Position numbers and translations under genes: made by a program. This document shows, piece by piece, positions 30,021-32,637 of a stretch of DNA of 32,637 nt. The first letter of the stretch is position 1; each line of letters starts with the position of its first letter. This DNA comes from DASXTW01 sp036505215 (lineage in GTDB: Bacteria > Actinomycetota > UBA4738). The stretch spans positions 1 to 32,637 of the forward strand of contig DASXTW010000208.1 in NCBI GenBank assembly GCA_036505215.1, read 5' to 3'. The notes beneath the pieces were generated by a model. That model worked only from the letters and a program-made list of their open reading frames with translations. It had not been told where the DNA came from and searched no databases.

Positions 30021-31253
30021 ATGGCGAAGACTGAGGCTGAGGCCGGAAGGGTGCAGTCATCCGAAGGGGCCGAGGGGAAGCGCGGGCGGGCCAGACCCAA
30101 GCCGTTGGACTTCCTGGACATCGAGGCCTTGCTCACCGACGAAGAGCGGATGATCCGTGACGCGGCACGGGACTGGGCGCGCGATCGGGTCCTCCCAGGG
30201 ATCGAGGGATGGTTCGAACGCGGCGAGTTCCCCCGGGACGTCGCCGCCGAGCTTGGCGGCCTGGGCCTGCTGGGGATGCACCTCTCGGGCTACGGGTGCG
30301 CCGGCGCGAACGCGGTGAGCTACGGGCTCGCCTGCATGGAGCTCGAGGCGGGTGACAGCGGGTTCCGGAGCTTCATCTCCGTCCAGGGGTCCCTGGCGAT
30401 GTTCCCGATCTGGAGATACGGGTCGGAGGAACAGAAGCAGGAGTGGCTCCCCCGGATGGCCAAGGGTGAGGTGGTCGGGTGCTTCGGACTGACCGAGCCC
30501 GACTTCGGCAGCGACCCGGCGCGGATGCGCACCAGCGCGCGCAAGGACGGGAGTGATTGGATCTTGTCCGGCACGAAGATGTGGATCACCAACGGCGGCA
30601 TCGCCGACCTGGCGGTGGTGTGGGCTCGGACCGAGGAGGGAGTGAGGGGGTTCCTCGTCCCCCGAGACACTCCCGGCTTCACCAGCAAGGACATCGAGCG
30701 CAAGCTGTCGCTGCGAGCGTCGGTGACCTCGGAGCTCGCCTTCGACGACTGCCGGCTCCCGGCCGATGCGGTCCTTCCCGACGTCTCAGGTATGCGGGGG
30801 CCGCTGTCCTGTCTGAACGAGGCCCGCTTCGGGATCGTCTGGGGCGTCATGGGCGCGGCTCGTAGCTGCTACGAGACGGCCCTGGAGTACTCCAAGTCCC
30901 GCGTCCAGTTCGGCAAGCCCATCGCCGGTTTCCAGCTCACCCAGCAGAAGCTGGTCAACATGCTCCTCGAGCTCAACAAGGGCACGCTCCTCGCCCTGCA
31001 CCTGGGCCGGATGAAAGACGAAGGCCGGCTGTCTCCCGAACAGGTGAGCTTCGGGAAGCTCAACAACGTGCGTGAAGCTCTGCGGATCGCCCGTGAGGCC
31101 CGATCGATCCTCGGAGCCAATGGGATCACCCTCGAGTACCCGATCATCCGCCACATGAACAACCTGGAGTCGGTGTACACGTACGAGGGAACCAACGAGA
31201 TCCACACCCTGATTCTGGGCCAGGCCATCACCGGGATCGAGGCCTTCGAGTGA
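30021..31253 (+). CDS. Acyl-CoA dehydrogenase, glutaryl-CoA dehydrogenase-like
   Basis: FAD flavoprotein of 410 residues oxidising an acyl-CoA. The closest match by motif is glutaryl-CoA dehydrogenase, which oxidises and decarboxylates glutaryl-CoA to crotonyl-CoA. Matching stretches are SVQGSLAMFPIWRYGSEEQK, GCFGLTEPDFGSDP, SGTKMWITNGGIADLAVVWA, KLSLRASVTSEL, CLNEARFGIVWGVMGA, and YTYEGTNEIHTLILGQAITG with the catalytic Glu. The first 35 residues are a hydrophilic extension (EAGRVQSSEGAEGKRGRAR). The frame is open further upstream, but that part is antisense to the dioxygenase. Its TGA overlaps the crotonase GTG (GTGA). Decarboxylating activity is inferred from similarity, and other dicarboxyl-CoA substrates are possible. 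Confidence 0.93.
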   Translation: MAKTEAEAGRVQSSEGAEGKRGRARPKPLDFLDIEALLTDEERMIRDAARDWARDRVLPGIEGWFERGEFPRDVAAELGGLGLLGMHLSGYGCAGANAVSYGLACMELEAGDSGFRSFISVQGSLAMFPIWRYGSEEQKQEWLPRMAKGEVVGCFGLTEPDFGSDPARMRTSARKDGSDWILSGTKMWITNGGIADLAVVWARTEEGVRGFLVPRDTPGFTSKDIERKLSLRASVTSELAFDDCRLPADAVLPDVSGMRGPLSCLNEARFGIVWGVMGAARSCYETALEYSKSRVQFGKPIAGFQLTQQKLVNMLLELNKGTLLALHLGRMKDEGRLSPEQVSFGKLNNVREALRIAREARSILGANGITLEYPIIRHMNNLESVYTYEGTNEIHTLILGQAITGIEAFE

Positions 31254-32080
31254 GTCCGTTCCGCGCGTCGCCCGGATTCACCAAGGAGTGGCGGCACTTC
31301 GATTTCGAGGTCGACGAAGACCGCGTGGCCACGTTGACGTTCACCCGCCCCGACCGACTGAACGCGCTGACGTTCGAGATCTACGCCGATCTCCGGGACC
31401 TCCTGGCCGAGCTGCCGCACCGGGAGGACGTCCGGGCGCTGATCATCACCGGGACCGGCAGAGGCTTCTGCTCCGGGGGGGACGTCCACGAGATCATCGG
31501 CAAGTTGCTGGAGATGGACCCCCGCGACCTCCTGGACTTCACCCGGATGACCGGGACCGTCGTCCAGCGGATGCGTGAGTCTTCGCTGCCGATCATCGCC
31601 GCGGTCAACGGCGTGGCCGCCGGCGCCGGCGCGGTGATCGCCCTGGCCGCAGACATCCGCCTGCTGGCAGCCTCGGCCTCGTTTGCCTTTCTGTTCACCA
31701 AGGTGGGGCTGGCCGGGGCCGACATGGGTTCGGCGTACCTGCTCCCGCGCCTGGTGGGATTTGGGCGGGCGACCGAGCTCCTGATGCTCGGAGACACGAT
31801 CGACGCTCAGCGGGCCTCCGAGATCGGCCTGGCCACATCGGTGGTGGAGGACGGAGAGCTCCCGGCCCGGGCCAAGGACCTAGCCCGGCGCCTGGCTACG
31901 GGGCCGGCTCTGGCGTACGCAGCCACCAAGGTGCTCCTGTCCAAGGAGCTGGACATGAACCTGGCCGGCTCGATCGAGCTCGAAGCAATGACCCAGGCAT
32001 TACTTATGAAGAGCGCCGATCACGCCGAGTTCTATGAAGCGTTCCAATTGGGGCGAGACCCGAAATGGACGGGGCGATGA
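31250..32080 (+). CDS. Enoyl-CoA hydratase/crotonase family protein
   Basis: Crotonase-fold enzyme, 276 residues, expected to hydrate an enoyl-CoA such as crotonyl-CoA from the preceding dehydrogenase. The oxyanion hole residues lie in GTGRGFCSGGDVHEII and in PIIAAVNGVAAGAGAVIALAADIR. Where classical hydratases show the catalytic Glu near PExG, this protein has KVGLAGADMGSAYLLPRLVG, an Asp-containing variant. So hydratase activity is likely but not certain, and the subfamily may work on an aromatic-derived substrate. The C-terminal helix ends HAEFYEAFQLGRDPKWTGR. It is translationally coupled at both ends: 4-nt overlaps with the dehydrogenase (GTGA) and with the RidA gene (ATGA). Confidence 0.9.
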   Translation: MSPFRASPGFTKEWRHFDFEVDEDRVATLTFTRPDRLNALTFEIYADLRDLLAELPHREDVRALIITGTGRGFCSGGDVHEIIGKLLEMDPRDLLDFTRMTGTVVQRMRESSLPIIAAVNGVAAGAGAVIALAADIRLLAASASFAFLFTKVGLAGADMGSAYLLPRLVGFGRATELLMLGDTIDAQRASEIGLATSVVEDGELPARAKDLARRLATGPALAYAATKVLLSKELDMNLAGSIELEAMTQALLMKSADHAEFYEAFQLGRDPKWTGR

Positions 32081-32616
32081 GCGACGAGGAGGGACCTGTG
32101 AGCCCGGGTCAGGAACCATCCATCCGTGAAGAGCTGCGGGCGGTGGCCGCAGGGGGCGCCATCGCGCGGCGGAGGATCCACCCGCCGACCAGTCCCCACC
32201 TCATCTTGAATCCGGTCTGGCTCCCTCCTGCCAAGGGTTTCGCCCACGTCGTCGTGCCCGCCCACGGGCTGCTCGTCTTCCTGGGAGGACAGGCCGGGCA
32301 CCGGCCCGACGGGACCCTTGCCGGCGAGTCTCTCCTCGAGCAGTTCGACCAAGCGTGCGGCAACGTGGTGGAGGCCCTGGCAGCAGCCGGGGGAAGGCCC
32401 GAGCACATCGTCTCGATGCAGATCTTCGTCACGGACGGCGACGAGTACCGGGCCTCGCTGGAGGAGATCGGCGAGCGGTGGCGGCGCCACTTCGACCGGC
32501 ACTATCCCGCGATGAGCCTGCTCGAGGTCGAGGGCCTGTTCGATCCCGGTGCCCTCGTCGAGCTGATGGGTACGGCGGTCATCCCCGAGGAAACCCCCGA
32601 AGCTGAGCCCGTCTAA
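32077..32616 (+). CDS. RidA/YjgF/YER057c/UK114 family protein
   Basis: Small trimeric-fold protein family that hydrolyses enamines/imines; some members are specialised deaminases such as 2-aminomuconate deaminase. The 179 residues start with a hydrophilic leader and then the RidA domain. It has FAHVVVPAHGLLVFLGGQAGHRPDGTL, a central helix (LLEQFDQACGNVVEALAAAGG) and VSMQIFVTDGDEYRASL. The usual C-terminal Arg-bearing strand and EVEG segment (YPAMSLLEVEGLFDPGALVELMGTAVI) follow. The canonical RS-V Arg is replaced by a Pro-Ala region, so enamine deaminase chemistry is less certain. The start is either ATG 32077 (coupled to the upstream stop) or GTG 32098 (behind GAGGAGGG). It is the third gene of the operon next to tryptophan 2,3-dioxygenase. 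Confidence 0.85.
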   Translation: MSDEEGPVSPGQEPSIREELRAVAAGGAIARRRIHPPTSPHLILNPVWLPPAKGFAHVVVPAHGLLVFLGGQAGHRPDGTLAGESLLEQFDQACGNVVEALAAAGGRPEHIVSMQIFVTDGDEYRASLEEIGERWRRHFDRHYPAMSLLEVEGLFDPGALVELMGTAVIPEETPEAEPV

Positions 32617-32637
32617 CTTCCCTTTGGTGTGCGAGGC

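Overview
The window is GC-rich, densely packed, chromosomal-looking DNA, most likely from an actinobacterium and possibly an uncultured lineage. The signs are an actinobacterial-type primary sigma factor, a LigC-like ATP-dependent ligase, many GTG starts, TANNNT -10 boxes and several apparently leaderless genes. I see no rRNA, tRNA, CRISPR array, transposase or phage gene. About 30 protein genes are supportable and no intergenic gap exceeds 300 bases.

Region 1 (1-4330, minus strand). A truncated peptide-type ABC substrate-binding lipoprotein (SBP) lies at the left edge. Upstream of it is a tight five-gene unit: three small exported proteins sharing a processing-site motif, a DNRLRE-domain surface protein and an ER-type (SipW-like, Ser/His) signal peptidase. 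This looks like a dedicated surface-fibre or matrix system and is one of the two best candidates for something undescribed.

Region 2 (4590-10360). An AspC-like aminotransferase, the primary sigma factor, a hemolysin III/PAQR membrane protein, a D-2-hydroxyacid dehydrogenase and an MFS transporter whose 5' end looks frameshifted. Three plus-strand genes of regions 2 and 3 share nearly identical promoters (TTGACC-N18-TAG).

Region 3 (10360-12710). An in-frame chimera joins the front of a short-chain dehydrogenase to the C-terminal domain of a glutamine synthetase. It is followed by a small membrane protein and a PuuD-like gamma-glutamyl hydrolase. This looks like the scar of a deletion or misjoin in a polyamine-degradation locus.

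Region 4 (12730-18990). A DUF6941-like protein, MoaA and a divergent MogA-XdhC fusion (molybdenum cofactor), an HAD-IB phosphatase, a single-pass membrane protein, a small basic-tailed protein and the DNA ligase.

Region 5 (18998-22864, minus strand). A secreted Asp-box (BNR) repeat protein, an ECF sigma factor and, overlapping it by 8 nt, a paralogue of the left-edge SBP. In this paralogue the lipoprotein signal is replaced by a short cytoplasmic segment plus one transmembrane helix. No permease or ATPase genes lie nearby. I propose a membrane-anchored solute-binding sensor or anti-sigma protein, the other leading candidate for a new system.

Region 6 (22912-32637). TrpB2-type tryptophan synthase beta coupled to a methyltransferase, an APH-fold kinase, a fatty acyl-CoA synthetase, a 58-residue two-helix protein, a small lipoprotein and a multi-pass membrane protein. 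Tryptophan 2,3-dioxygenase then diverges from an overlapping operon of glutaryl-CoA-type dehydrogenase, crotonase and RidA proteins, which suggests tryptophan or aromatic catabolism feeding acyl-CoA metabolism.
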